Below, in pieces: positions 16,123 through 24,559 of a stretch of DNA of 36,617 bases. Position numbers and translations under genes: made by a program. How positions within the stretch are numbered: the stretch's first letter is position 1; each line of letters begins with the position of its first letter. Source of the stretch: Acidovorax sp. (GTDB taxonomy: Bacteria > Pseudomonadota > Gammaproteobacteria > Burkholderiales > Burkholderiaceae_C); the NCBI RefSeq assembly GCF_022763525.1, contig NZ_JALEGG010000022.1, positions 1 through 36,617 on the forward strand. Reading direction: 5' to 3'. The notes under the pieces are model-generated. The model made no database searches. It was not told where the DNA came from and saw nothing but the letters and a program-made list of their open reading frames with translations.

Positions 16123-17553
16123 ATGACCCCCCTCGACATCCTCATCATGGCGGCCGGCAAAGGCACGCGCATGAAAAGCCGCGTCCCCAAGGTGCTGCAG
16201 CGCTTGGCCGGGCGGGCGCTGCTGCACCATGTGCTCGACCAGGCAGCGCACCTGCAGGCGCGCAGCGCCATCGTCATCACAGGCCATGGTGCTGCCGAAG
16301 TGGAAGCCGCTTGCGCAGGCCTGGCCAGCGCTGGCGCTGGTTTTGACCTGCAATTTGCGCGACAGGAACCGCAGCTGGGTACCGGCCACGCGGTGATGCA
16401 GGCCCTGCCGCACCTGCGCGACGACGGCACGGTGGTCGTGCTGTCGGGCGATGTGCCCCTGACCCAGCCCGACACATTGCGCGCCCTGGTGGCCGCCAGC
16501 GCGGGTGGCAAGCTCGCCTTGCTGACGGTGGACCTGCCGGACCCCGCGGGCTACGGCCGCATCCTGCGCAATGCCAATGGCGCGGTGCAAGGCATCGTCG
16601 AGCACAAGGACGCCAGCGACGCCCAGCGTGCGATCTCCGAGATCTATAGCGGCATCATGGCTGTGCCCGCGCGGCAGCTGCGCGGCTGGCTGGCGCGGCT
16701 GACCAATGACAATGCGCAGGGCGAGTACTACCTCACCGACATCGTCGCCATGGCCGTGGCGGACGGTGTGCCGGTGGTTGCCCACCGCATCGCCGATGCC
16801 TTGCAGGTCGCTGGCGTCAACAGCCCGCTGCAGCTGGCCGAGCTGGAGCGCGCCCACCAGCGCGCACAGGCCCGCGTGCTGATGGAGCAGGGCGTGCGCC
16901 TGGCCGACCCCGCGCGGTTCGACCTGCGCGACGATGCGCGCACCGGGGTTCGCGGCGAGCTGGTCTGCGGTCAGGACGTGGAAATCGATGTGAACTGCGT
17001 TTTCACCGGACGCGTGGAGCTGGGCGAAGGCGTGAGCATCGGCGCCAACTGCTGCATCGCCAACGCGCGCATCGCGGCGGGTGCGGTGATCCACCCCTAT
17101 ACCCACATCGACGGCGAGAAGGCCGGCGCCAGCGTGGGCGAGGGCGCGCTCATCGGCCCCTTTGCCCGCCTGCGTCCCGGCGCACAGCTGGGCCGCGAGG
17201 TACACATCGGCAACTTCGTCGAAGTGAAGAATTCCACACTGGCCGACGGCGCCAAGGCCAACCATCTGGCCTACCTGGGCGACGCCACCGTGGGCGAGCG
17301 CGTGAACTACGGCGCGGGCAGCATCACCGCCAACTACGACGGCGCCAACAAGCACCGCACGGTGATCGAGGCCGACGTGCACATCGGCAGCAACTGCGTG
17401 CTGGTGGCGCCGGTGACCATTGGCGCTGGCGGCACGGTGGGCGGCGGCAGCACCATCACCAAGAGCACGGCGCCGGGTGCTTTAAGCGTTGCGCGGGGCA
17501 AGCAGGTGAGCATTGCCAACTGGAACCGCCCCGCCAAACAATCCAAGCCATGA
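16123..17553 (+). CDS. glmU: Bifunctional UDP-GlcNAc pyrophosphorylase / GlcN-1-P acetyltransferase
   Basis: A 476-residue cytoplasmic enzyme. It acetylates glucosamine-1-phosphate with acetyl-CoA and then joins the product to UTP, giving UDP-GlcNAc for peptidoglycan and LPS. The N-terminal nucleotidyltransferase begins with the MAAGKGTRMKSRVPKVLQ signature. The C-terminal half (about 255-460) is a left-handed beta helix of hexapeptide repeats with YVEVK-like FVEVKNS, LAYLGDATVGERVNYGAG and ANYDGANKH. ATG 16123 starts the canonical sequence. The histidine kinase gene begins inside its stop codon (ATGA overlap), so the two are translationally coupled. Confidence 0.97.
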   Translation: MTPLDILIMAAGKGTRMKSRVPKVLQRLAGRALLHHVLDQAAHLQARSAIVITGHGAAEVEAACAGLASAGAGFDLQFARQEPQLGTGHAVMQALPHLRDDGTVVVLSGDVPLTQPDTLRALVAASAGGKLALLTVDLPDPAGYGRILRNANGAVQGIVEHKDASDAQRAISEIYSGIMAVPARQLRGWLARLTNDNAQGEYYLTDIVAMAVADGVPVVAHRIADALQVAGVNSPLQLAELERAHQRAQARVLMEQGVRLADPARFDLRDDARTGVRGELVCGQDVEIDVNCVFTGRVELGEGVSIGANCCIANARIAAGAVIHPYTHIDGEKAGASVGEGALIGPFARLRPGAQLGREVHIGNFVEVKNSTLADGAKANHLAYLGDATVGERVNYGAGSITANYDGANKHRTVIEADVHIGSNCVLVAPVTIGAGGTVGGGSTITKSTAPGALSVARGKQVSIANWNRPAKQSKP

Positions 17554-18353
17554 ATGCGCCTGATGCCAGTGCCGCCGAGGGCGAACTGCAGCAAGCGCGC
17601 GCCGAACTGGCCCGCGCCCAGCAGCAGATGGCCGACATGGCCGCCGCGCAGGAGGAATTCCTGCGCGCCGTCTCGCACGATCTGCGCGCGCCGCTGCGGC
17701 ATGTGACATCCTACGGAACGCTGGTGCGCGAAGTGCTGGGCGATCTGCCGGCCGACGTGCTGCAGCGCGCCGAAGTGCAGGAGGCGCTGCGGTTTCTGGC
17801 CACCATGGACCAGTCCGCACGGCGCATGGGGCTCATGATAGACGGCCTGCTGGCCCTGGCGCGCACGGGTCGCGCGCCCCTGCAGCTGCAGCCTGTGGCG
17901 CTGGGCGATGCAGTGGCGCAGGCGCGCCAGGCACTGGCAGCCGCCGAGGCCGGGCGTACCGTGCAGTGGCGGGTGGCGGTGGATGCCTTGCCCCCGTTGC
18001 GGGCGGATCCGGCGCTGCTGCACGCGCTGCTGGCGGAGCTGCTGGGCAACGCGCTCAAGTTCAGTCGCGCCACCGCGCAGCCGTGCATCACCGTGGCGGC
18101 CACCGCGGCGCCCGAAGGGCAGGTGGCATTTGTGGTGCAGGACAACGGTGCGGGGTTTGACCCGGCACGGGCGGGATCGCTCTTCGGCGTGTTCCAGCGC
18201 CTGCACCGGGAGGCCGACTTTGAAGGTGTCGGCGCGGGCCTGGCCCTGTGCCAGCAGGTGGCGCGGCGCCACGGCGCGGAGGTGGCAGCCACGGCTACGC
18301 CTGGAGAAGGTTGCACGGTGCGCGTGCAATGGCCCGCCGCCCAGGGCTCATGA
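17550..18353 (+). CDS. Orphan cytoplasmic sensor histidine kinase
   Basis: A 267-residue kinase with no membrane helix and no recognisable sensor domain. A short coiled coil (about 10-35) leads into a HisKA domain with phospho-acceptor His43 in VSHDLRAPL. The HATPase_c domain follows with the N box ELLGNALKFSR, the G1-like DNGAGFD and the G2-like GVGAGLAL. The sequence resembles phytochrome-type kinases that have lost their sensor. No response-regulator gene is adjacent. The gene overlaps the glmU stop codon by 4 bp and converges on the diguanylate cyclase gene, so its expression is tied to glmU. What it senses is unknown. Confidence 0.88.
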   Translation: MNAPDASAAEGELQQARAELARAQQQMADMAAAQEEFLRAVSHDLRAPLRHVTSYGTLVREVLGDLPADVLQRAEVQEALRFLATMDQSARRMGLMIDGLLALARTGRAPLQLQPVALGDAVAQARQALAAAEAGRTVQWRVAVDALPPLRADPALLHALLAELLGNALKFSRATAQPCITVAATAAPEGQVAFVVQDNGAGFDPARAGSLFGVFQRLHREADFEGVGAGLALCQQVARRHGAEVAATATPGEGCTVRVQWPAAQGS

Positions 18354-18384
18354 CGCGCGCTGGGGAGCCGGATCGGTCCGCGGC

Positions 18385-19437
18385 TCAAACCGCTGGCGGC
18401 GTCTCTGCTTCCGGATCGCTCGCCACGCGGTTGCGGCCGCTGTGCTTGGCGGTGTACAGGGCGGCGTCAGCGGCATCGATCCACGCGCGCAGCGTGCCGT
18501 GCCGGTGGCTTGCTGCCGCCACGCCAATGCTGCTGGTGATGCGCACCTCGGGCAGTTGGCGCAGGCGCACCGCCTCGGTCTGCGCGCGGATGCGGTGGGC
18601 AACGGCCAGCGCCTCCTGGACTCGCATGCCCGGCAACACGATCGCGAATTCGTCGCCGCCAAAACGCCCCGCGCAATCGCTGGCCCGCACGCTGCCGCGC
18701 ACCACGTGGGCGAGCGCGCGGATCACCTCGTCGCCCACCGTATGGCCATGCGTGTCATTGATGGCCTTGAAGTGATCGATGTCCAGCATGAGCATGCTGG
18801 CGGGTTCAGCAAGGGTGTGATGGCGGCGAAGCGCGGCCTCGGCCTGCTCTTGCCAGTGGCCGCGGCCAAACAGCCCCGTCAGCGCGTCCACCCGCCGCAG
18901 TTCGTCCAGCAGCTGGTTCTGCTGCGCCGTTTTCCGGATCAGCCGGTAGCTGACGATGCTCACCGATAGGGTGTGCAGCGTCATCACCGGCAGGCAGGCC
19001 ATGATGACCCGCATGGACGTGTCGGGTGCCCAGTGGAAGCCGGCGAACACGGTGCCCGCCACCCCTCCGGCCAGCATGGCCGGGATCGAGCGGGCCCACA
19101 GGCCGCGGATGCCGGTGGTGATCTTGTCCACCATCGTCAGCGTCAGCAGCAGCACACTGGGCAGCAGGTTGAAGTGCATCAGCGGCACGAAACTGGCCGC
19201 CATCGCGGAGTCGATGAGCAGGTTGCGAGTTTCGGTCCGGTAGGGGTTTTTACTGCGCCGCGTGAGCAGGTAGGCCACGTGGGGCCACACAAAAGCGGGC
19301 AACACCATGCCGATCCAGGCCAAGACGCTGGCGTTGCGCTCCCACAGCACCACGGCGGCCACCGTACCGCCAAGCCCCATGCCCAAAATGCGCAGGGGAT
19401 AGATACGAAGAGGCATCTGGTGACGGTTGCTCGGCAT
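18385..19437 (-). CDS. MASE2-GGDEF diguanylate cyclase
   Basis: A 350-residue membrane enzyme making cyclic di-GMP from two GTP. A MASE2 sensor of several membrane helices fills about residues 10-175; WPHVAYLLTRRSKNPYR and RNLLIDSAM closely resemble the N-terminus of AdrA/DgcC. The catalytic GGDEF is intact at 260-264, and an RxxD inhibitory site (RASD) lies five residues upstream, so product feedback is expected. The metal- and substrate-binding segment MLDIDHFKAINDTHGH is complete. Start ATG 19437 was preferred; ATG 19416 is also possible, and a TTG frame extends to 19539. It likely controls biofilm or motility traits; the stimulus is unknown. Confidence 0.93.
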   Translation of the reverse strand: MPSNRHQMPLRIYPLRILGMGLGGTVAAVVLWERNASVLAWIGMVLPAFVWPHVAYLLTRRSKNPYRTETRNLLIDSAMAASFVPLMHFNLLPSVLLLTLTMVDKITTGIRGLWARSIPAMLAGGVAGTVFAGFHWAPDTSMRVIMACLPVMTLHTLSVSIVSYRLIRKTAQQNQLLDELRRVDALTGLFGRGHWQEQAEAALRRHHTLAEPASMLMLDIDHFKAINDTHGHTVGDEVIRALAHVVRGSVRASDCAGRFGGDEFAIVLPGMRVQEALAVAHRIRAQTEAVRLRQLPEVRITSSIGVAAASHRHGTLRAWIDAADAALYTAKHSGRNRVASDPEAETPPAV

Positions 19438-19541
19438 CGAAAGGTGGAGAGCGCCGGGGCGGCCTGAAAGCTTACCCGCGGCGCCGGCAACGCGCCAGTC
19501 AGATTGGCAGTTTTTCCCTTGTGGGTGTGGATGCTTCAAGT

Positions 19542-19586
19542 TTTATAGCATTCAGCGCTTGTCATTCAAGCGCTAGCGGGACTTTT
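19542..19586. repeat. Palindromic repeat copy forming the end of the Lrp gene
   Basis: AGCGCTTG (19554-19561) and CAAGCGCT (19567-19574) are perfect 8-bp arms around a 5-nt loop, flanked by TATAGCATTC and AGCGGGACTTTT. Read on the minus strand it closely matches the copy at 15983-16028. The last codons and stop of the Lrp gene lie inside it. Confidence 0.78.
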
Positions 19587-20050
19587 GTATCAAATTTTGC
19601 CCGCCGCGTCGCAAAGAACGCCTTCACATTGCGCACATTGGCGTCGCTGGTGAACAGGCGCTGGGACAGCGCCAGGTAGCCGGGCATGTCGCGCGTGTGC
19701 ACCACCAGCACGAAGTCCGGCCCGGGAGATACCCGCCAGCATTGCTGCACGCTGGCATCGGCTACGGCCCGGGTTTCAAACGCGTCCAGGTGTTCGGCGC
19801 CCTGGCGGTCCAGCGATACCTCCACGATGCAGGCCAGCCCATGTCCCTGTACCGCCGCCAGGCGATCGGGCTGCAGCAGCGCGACCTGGCGTTCGATCAA
19901 ACCGGCATCCGTCAGCCGCTTGATGCGGCGCAGGCACGTGGGCGGGGAAACGTGCACTGCGGCCGCCAAAGCCTGGTTGCTCTGGGCCGCGTCGGTCTGC
20001 AGGAGGTCAAGCAGGCGAAGATCAGTGCTATCGAGTGTGATCGATTCCAT
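19562..20050 (-). CDS. Lrp/AsnC family transcriptional regulator
   Basis: A 162-residue regulator with an N-terminal helix-turn-helix (about 8-55, LLDLLQTDAAQSNQALAAAVHVSPPTCLRRIKRL) and a C-terminal RAM ligand domain with HTRDMPGYLAL. Such proteins form octamers and usually respond to amino acids. It is divergent from glmS across a 139-bp A/T-rich gap, but that alone does not make glmS a target. The last residues (KVPLALE) and the stop codon are encoded by a palindromic repeat, so the C-terminus may differ from relatives. ATG 20050 is clear. Confidence 0.93.
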   Translation of the reverse strand: MESITLDSTDLRLLDLLQTDAAQSNQALAAAVHVSPPTCLRRIKRLTDAGLIERQVALLQPDRLAAVQGHGLACIVEVSLDRQGAEHLDAFETRAVADASVQQCWRVSPGPDFVLVVHTRDMPGYLALSQRLFTSDANVRNVKAFFATRRAKFDTKVPLALE

Positions 20051-20189
20051 ATTTTTGTCAATTTTTGAATATTATTTCATTGCTCTGTGGTGGTGAAATT
20101 TTCATTCGTTGATAAACAAATTTTGCGCAGTAATTTCTTTGCCGTGTGCCTACCATCGCCCATCCCTTTTTAAACGCAGGTACCTTTCT

Positions 20190-22124
20190 ATGTGCGGCAT
20201 TGTCGGCGGCGTCTCCACGCGCAACATCGTTCCCATCCTGGTGCAGGGGCTGCAGCGCCTCGAATACCGCGGCTATGACTCGTGCGGTGTGGCCGTGCAT
20301 GCCGCCAGCCTCGACGGCGCCCGGCCTGCGGGCCTACAGCGCGCCCGCAGCACGGCGCGTGTGGCCGAGCTGCTGGACCAGGTCGCCAGCGAGCACCTGG
20401 GCGGCGCCACCGGCATTGCCCACACCCGCTGGGCCACGCATGGCGCACCGGTCGTGCACAACGCGCACCCCCACTTCAGCCATGGCCCCGGGGTTGCCGC
20501 CGACGCCGCCACTGCAGGGCGCGTGGCGCTGGTGCACAACGGCATCATCGAAAACCACGAGGAACTGCGTGCGGCCCTGCAGGCGCGCGGCTACGTCTTT
20601 GCAAGCCAGACCGACACCGAGGTCATCGCCCACCTGGTGGATAGCCACTACAGCGGCGACCTGTTCGAAGCCGTGCAGGCCACGGTAGGCGAACTGCACG
20701 GCGCCTATGCCATTGCCGTGATGCACAAGGACGAGCCTCACCGCGTCGTGGGCGCACGCGCGGGATCGCCCCTGATCCTCGGCGTGGGCAAGGATGCTGG
20801 CGGCGGGGCGGTGCAGGCGCCTGAGCACTTCCTGGCGAGCGACGCCATGGCCCTGGCGGGCGTGACGGACCAGATCGTCTACTTGGAGGAGGGCGATCTG
20901 GTGGACCTTCAATTGGGCCGCTACTGGATCGTTGGCAAGGACCGCACCGCGCTCACGCCTGCGCAGCGCCCCGTGCGCACTGTGCTGGCCCACAGCGGCG
21001 CAGCCGAGCTGGGACCTTATCGGCACTACATGCAAAAGGAAATCTTCGAGCAGCCCCGCGCCATCGCGGACACGCTGGAAGGTGTGCAAGGCATCGTGCC
21101 CGAGCTGTTCGATGGGGCAGGCCTGCATGGCGAACCGGGCGCAGCTGCCTGGCGCGTGTTCAAGGAAATCGACAGCGTGCTCATCCTCGCTTGCGGCACC
21201 AGTTACTACAGCGGCTGCACCGCCAAGTACTGGCTTGAAGAAATCGCCGGTATTCCCACCCAGGTCGAGGTGGCCAGCGAGTACCGCTACCGCACCAGCG
21301 TGCCCAACCCCCGCACCCTCGTCGTCACCATCAGCCAAAGCGGAGAAACCGCCGACACCCTCGCCGCCTTGCGCCACGCGCAGTCTCTGGGCATGCAGCA
21401 CACACTGACCATCTGCAACGTAGCCACCAGCGCCATGGTGCGCGAATGCAAGCTGGCATACATCACCCGGGCGGGCGTGGAGATCGGCGTGGCCAGCACC
21501 AAGGCCTTCACCACGCAGCTCGCCGGGCTGTTCCTGCTGACCCTCGCGCTGGCGCAGAGCAAGGGCCGCCTGACCGAAGAGCAGGAGGCTTCGCACCTCA
21601 AGGCCATGCGCCACCTCCCGGTGGCCCTGCAAGGGGTGCTGGCGCTGGAGCCGCAGTTGATCAGCTGGGCCGAAGACTTTGCCCGCATGGAAAACGCGCT
21701 GTTCCTGGGCCGCGGCCTGCACTACCCCATCGCACTCGAAGGCGCCCTGAAGCTCAAGGAAATCAGCTACATCCACGCCGAGGCCTACCCCGCTGGGGAA
21801 CTCAAGCATGGCCCCCTCGCACTGGTCACCAGCGCCATGCCCGTGGTGACGGTGGCACCCAACGATGCCCTGCTCGAAAAGCTCAAGAGCAACATGCAGG
21901 AAGTGCGCGCCCGTGCTGGCGTGCTGTATGTGCTGGCCGATGCCGACACGCACATCGAAAGCGGTGAAGGCCTGCATGTGATCCGCATGCCGGAGCACTA
22001 TGGCGCGCTGAGCCCGCTGCTGCATGTGGTGCCGCTGCAGCTGCTGGCTTATCACACAGCCTGCGCGCGCGGCACGGATGTGGACAAGCCGCGCAATCTG
22101 GCCAAGTCCGTGACGGTCGAATGA
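20190..22124 (+). CDS. glmS: Glutamine--fructose-6-phosphate aminotransferase (isomerizing)
   Basis: A 644-residue enzyme that makes glucosamine-6-phosphate from fructose-6-phosphate and glutamine, the first step toward UDP-GlcNAc. The N-terminal nucleophile Cys2 follows the initiator Met (MCGIVGG), and the glutaminase domain has HTRWATHG and [12 protein letters not shown]. Two SIS domains carry [36 protein letters not shown] and the final [13 protein letters not shown]. It is about 35 residues longer than E. coli GlmS, mainly through loops near residues 90-105 and 205-225 of the glutaminase half. ATG 20190 is fixed by Cys2. No glmS ribozyme is expected or seen in the short leader. Its 3' end is the attTn7 target. 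Confidence 0.97.
   Translation: MCGIVGGVSTRNIVPILVQGLQRLEYRGYDSCGVAVHAASLDGARPAGLQRARSTARVAELLDQVASEHLGGATGIAHTRWATHGAPVVHNAHPHFSHGPGVAADAATAGRVALVHNGIIENHEELRAALQARGYVFASQTDTEVIAHLVDSHYSGDLFEAVQATVGELHGAYAIAVMHKDEPHRVVGARAGSPLILGVGKDAGGGAVQAPEHFLASDAMALAGVTDQIVYLEEGDLVDLQLGRYWIVGKDRTALTPAQRPVRTVLAHSGAAELGPYRHYMQKEIFEQPRAIADTLEGVQGIVPELFDGAGLHGEPGAAAWRVFKEIDSVLILACGTSYYSGCTAKYWLEEIAGIPTQVEVASEYRYRTSVPNPRTLVVTISQSGETADTLAALRHAQSLGMQHTLTICNVATSAMVRECKLAYITRAGVEIGVASTKAFTTQLAGLFLLTLALAQSKGRLTEEQEASHLKAMRHLPVALQGVLALEPQLISWAEDFARMENALFLGRGLHYPIALEGALKLKEISYIHAEAYPAGELKHGPLALVTSAMPVVTVAPNDALLEKLKSNMQEVRARAGVLYVLADADTHIESGEGLHVIRMPEHYGALSPLLHVVPLQLLAYHTACARGTDVDKPRNLAKSVTVE
22089..22124 (+). other. 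attTn7 target sequence (3' end of glmS)
   Basis: The last codons of glmS, encoding [11 protein letters not shown], are the region read by TnsD in Tn7-type transposition, and the protein sequence here equals that of E. coli. Insertion normally occurs about 25 bp after the stop. Known for Tn7; applied here by sequence identity. Confidence 0.75.
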
Positions 22125-22148
22125 CCGGCATGGGCTTGAACGCCGCTC

Positions 22149-22194
22149 TGACTCCAACAAATAAAGTGCGTCGGACGTAAATAAAGTCCGTCGG
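22149..22194 (+). mobile_element. Putative Tn7-type transposon end
   Basis: Starting 25 bp after the glmS stop, TGACTCCA leads into AAATAAAGTGCGTCGG (22159-22174) and AAATAAAGTCCGTCGG (22179-22194). These are two direct repeats with one difference and a 20-bp period. Tn7 ends also begin with TG, followed after a few bases by ACAATAAAGT and repeated TnsB sites. Position and layout both fit the glmS-proximal end. The third base is A instead of the usual T, no tns genes are present, and no opposite end was found, so this is probably a remnant or one end of a longer element. Confidence 0.55.
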
Positions 22195-22433
22195 GGAAAT
22201 TCCGCATTGAGAAATTAATGTCGCCTCATTTGAGGCGGTTCATGTATCGATGCATGTGGAGGGGAGGGGCGGTGGGCTGCTTCAGGCTGGTTGCGGTCGT
22301 TCAGTATGAGCTGGCGAATGACCGGTTCGGCTAGAAGCGGAAATATGCCAACTCACCTAACCTGTGATTGGATGTGAGCACCATCGCCCGTGGGAGCGTA
22401 GTTGTGCGGCCGCCGGGGCGACTGAACTGTCGA
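22195..22433. other. Gap between the transposon end and the integrase
   Basis: No gene seen. A perfect hairpin CGCCTC (22222-22227) / GAGGCG (22232-22237) has no T-tract. The rest looks like assorted element debris and changes composition from the glmS side. Confidence 0.35.
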
Positions 22434-23057
22434 CTAGATTTCAGTCTGCTCAGATATTTCAAGCGCATCATCTACCTCGATGCCAAGATAGCGCACAGTG
22501 GACTCAAGCTTGGAGTGACCAAGAAGAAGTTGCACAGCGCGCAAGTTCTTTGTTCGCCGGTAGATCAGCGTTGCCTTGGTTCTTCGCATAGAGTGCGTGC
22601 CATATTCTGCTGGGTCAAGACCGAGCTCCTCCACCCAGCCACCTAGTATCCGCGCATACTGTCGTGTCCCCAAGTGCGGTGAGCCATGGATACGGCTCGG
22701 GAAGAGAAAGTCATCGGGCTTAAGCCCTGCGACCTTGATCCACTTCTGCACAGCTTCACGGGCAGCTGCAGTGATTTCAAATTGGACGGGGCGTTGAGTC
22801 TTGTGCTGCATCACGACAGCGCGAGATGCAACTTGCTCACCGTGGCAGATGTCCCGAACTTTGAGGGCAACGAGGTCACAACCACGAAGCTTGCTGTCGA
22901 TGCCAAGGTTGAAGAGAGCAAGCTCGCGAACGCGATTTTCTATCTGAAGGCGCACGCGCAGAGCCCAGATATCTTTGAGCTTGAAAGGAGCTTTCTGACC
23001 GACAAGCTTGCCCTTGTTCCAAGGCTCATAGCGAGGGGTGTTGACTTCGGATCCCAT
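22434..23057 (-). CDS. Small tyrosine recombinase (site-specific integrase)
   Basis: A 207-residue recombinase of the tyrosine family. The catalytic set can be traced: Arg in SKLRGCDL, Lys in QHKTQRP, His and Arg in THSMRRTK, His in LGHSKLEST and Tyr in VRYLG. The N-terminal core-binding (SAM-like) domain of XerC or phage integrases is reduced to about 35 residues starting WNKGKLVGQK. The same minimal type is common in mobile regions of proteobacteria. ATG 23057 has an AGGGAG site; the frame extends to 23129 but that part is not conserved. It lies at the edge of the copper island and may have mobilised it, though no attachment repeats were identified. Confidence 0.9.
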   Translation of the reverse strand: MGSEVNTPRYEPWNKGKLVGQKAPFKLKDIWALRVRLQIENRVRELALFNLGIDSKLRGCDLVALKVRDICHGEQVASRAVVMQHKTQRPVQFEITAAAREAVQKWIKVAGLKPDDFLFPSRIHGSPHLGTRQYARILGGWVEELGLDPAEYGTHSMRRTKATLIYRRTKNLRAVQLLLGHSKLESTVRYLGIEVDDALEISEQTEI

Positions 23058-23423
23058 GATGGTCTCCCTTCGAGTTGAGGGGAGAAGACGATGCTCCTGA
23101 TCGAATTCAAAGTCTTTGCTTCTGCTCAACTAGCTTGCTGACTCGCAATCAGCATTGGCCGACTGTCTGCTCAGTATTCCGGTGGACGCGCGTGTCTGCC
23201 GGACCGCGTCGAGTGGTGCTCCACAATTCTTGGCAACTTTCTGCAGTATCCGGGACGACTGAATTTGGATAGGCCGATGACCGCGATTCCCGAAAGCTGA
23301 CTATCCTCTCCTTGCCGAGCAGAGCACCCGACCACTGTCCTTACTGCCTGACCTTGACGAACTTCAGGGTTCATCAAGCAAGAGAATGTCACCACGAGGA
23401 TTCATGACGAAATCACCTGCACC
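23058..23423. other. Gap between the integrase and EamA genes
   Basis: A 366-bp stretch without a supportable gene. It contains the integrase promoter region on one side and, on the other, a possible -35 (TTGACG near 23355) for the EamA gene without a clear -10. The 6-bp pair GGATAG / CTATCC about 30 bp apart near 23270-23306 is not strong enough to call. Confidence 0.3.
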
Positions 23424-24488
23424 ATGAAGCGTGAACTTTTGCGTCTCCCTGCCTTGCGCGGTGGCTTTCTCGCCCTCCTGGCGGCGGTTCTTTTCGGCAT
23501 CAGCACGCCTGCGGTCCAGAGACTGGGTGCAGGGCTGGGGGCGTTCACGACGGCCGCGCTTCTATACGCAGGAGCAGCTGTGGTCGGAGCCTTGTCCTTG
23601 CGAACCGCAGCCCATGAGGCAAGGTTGCAGAGATCCGACGCCTGGCGTCTCTTAGCTATGGCGGGGATCGGTGCGGCCCTGGGCCCGGTCGCCCTGGCCT
23701 GGGGCCTGCAGTACACGAGCGGGGCCAGCGCATCGCTGATGCTTACGTTGGAGGCGCTATTTACCGCCACGCTGGCCTGGTGGCTGTACAGCGAAACCAT
23801 GGACCGCCGCGTGTGGGCCGCCATGCTCTTGCTGCTCGCAGGAGGAATGGCGCTCGTTCTGGACCAGGGCCTGCAAGGGGGCGTGCAGTTGCTGGGACTG
23901 CTTGCCGTGCTGCTGGCCACGGTCGCCTGGGGGGTGGACAACACCTTGTCCCGTGGGCTGGCTGAGCGCGACCCCAGCCAGGTGGTGATGGCCAAGGCCA
24001 CCTTGGGAGCCGCTGCGACGGCAGCATTGGCTGTTTCGACGGGTGAGCCCTTGCCGTCGTTGTATGCGGCACTCGGGCTTCTCGCCGTTGGCGCCACGGG
24101 CTACGGCCTGAGCCTGCGCTTTTACCTTCTGGCCCAGAGGGCGTTTGGCGCGGCGCGGACGGGCTCAGTGTTCGCCTTTGCCCCCTTCATTGGCGCTGCC
24201 GTGGCTCTCGGCCTCGGGGACCGCTCTGCGGGATGGTTGATGCTGCTGGGCGGCATATTGATGCTGGCGGGAGTGGCACTGCACTTGGCGGAAAGCCATG
24301 GTCACGAGCACACACACGAAGTGCTGGAGCATGAACATGCTCACCGGCACGACGATGGGCACCATTCACATGTGCACGATGTTATGCCGAAGAGCAGCCA
24401 CAGTCACAAGCACACCCATGACCCTATGACCCACGCTCACCCCCACGCACCAGATGTGCACCATCAGCACGTTCACAGAACCTCTTGA
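23424..24488 (+). CDS. EamA/DMT transporter with histidine-rich tail
   Basis: A 354-residue inner-membrane protein. The first about 285 residues are two EamA repeats of roughly five helices each (drug/metabolite transporter superfamily), with GISTPAVQRLGAGLGAFTTAALLYAG and a second VAWGVDNTLSRGLAERDP segment. The last about 65 residues hold 23 histidines in HxH and HH patterns, a likely metal-binding domain. EamA proteins carry many substrates; with this tail and its place beside copA, a metal export or metal-responsive role is inferred. ATG 23424 has only a weak ribosome-binding site. It converges on copA, with 71 bp between stops. Confidence 0.87.
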   Translation: MKRELLRLPALRGGFLALLAAVLFGISTPAVQRLGAGLGAFTTAALLYAGAAVVGALSLRTAAHEARLQRSDAWRLLAMAGIGAALGPVALAWGLQYTSGASASLMLTLEALFTATLAWWLYSETMDRRVWAAMLLLLAGGMALVLDQGLQGGVQLLGLLAVLLATVAWGVDNTLSRGLAERDPSQVVMAKATLGAAATAALAVSTGEPLPSLYAALGLLAVGATGYGLSLRFYLLAQRAFGAARTGSVFAFAPFIGAAVALGLGDRSAGWLMLLGGILMLAGVALHLAESHGHEHTHEVLEHEHAHRHDDGHHSHVHDVMPKSSHSHKHTHDPMTHAHPHAPDVHHQHVHRTS

Positions 24489-24559
24489 GTCGGCCTGATT
24501 GCGATGGACTTACGCGGTCTGCATCTGACAGGATCTGTTGTCGGATCTGGCGCTCGTCC

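Noticed and set aside
15556-17382. 608-codon minus-strand frame opposite glmU and the Crp/Fnr gene
   Set aside because: Composition is typical of antisense frames (His, Gly, Ala, Val rich), it has no domain, and both sense genes are well-supported families.
20051-20189. glmS ribozyme before glmS
   Set aside because: That ribozyme belongs to Gram-positive lineages; the gap is short and A/T-rich with no matching structure.
20334-22160. 608-codon minus-strand frame opposite glmS
   Set aside because: It mirrors the conserved glmS coding sequence; no motif is seen.
22222-22237. Hairpin after glmS as a terminator
   Set aside because: The stem is perfect, but no T-run follows on either side.
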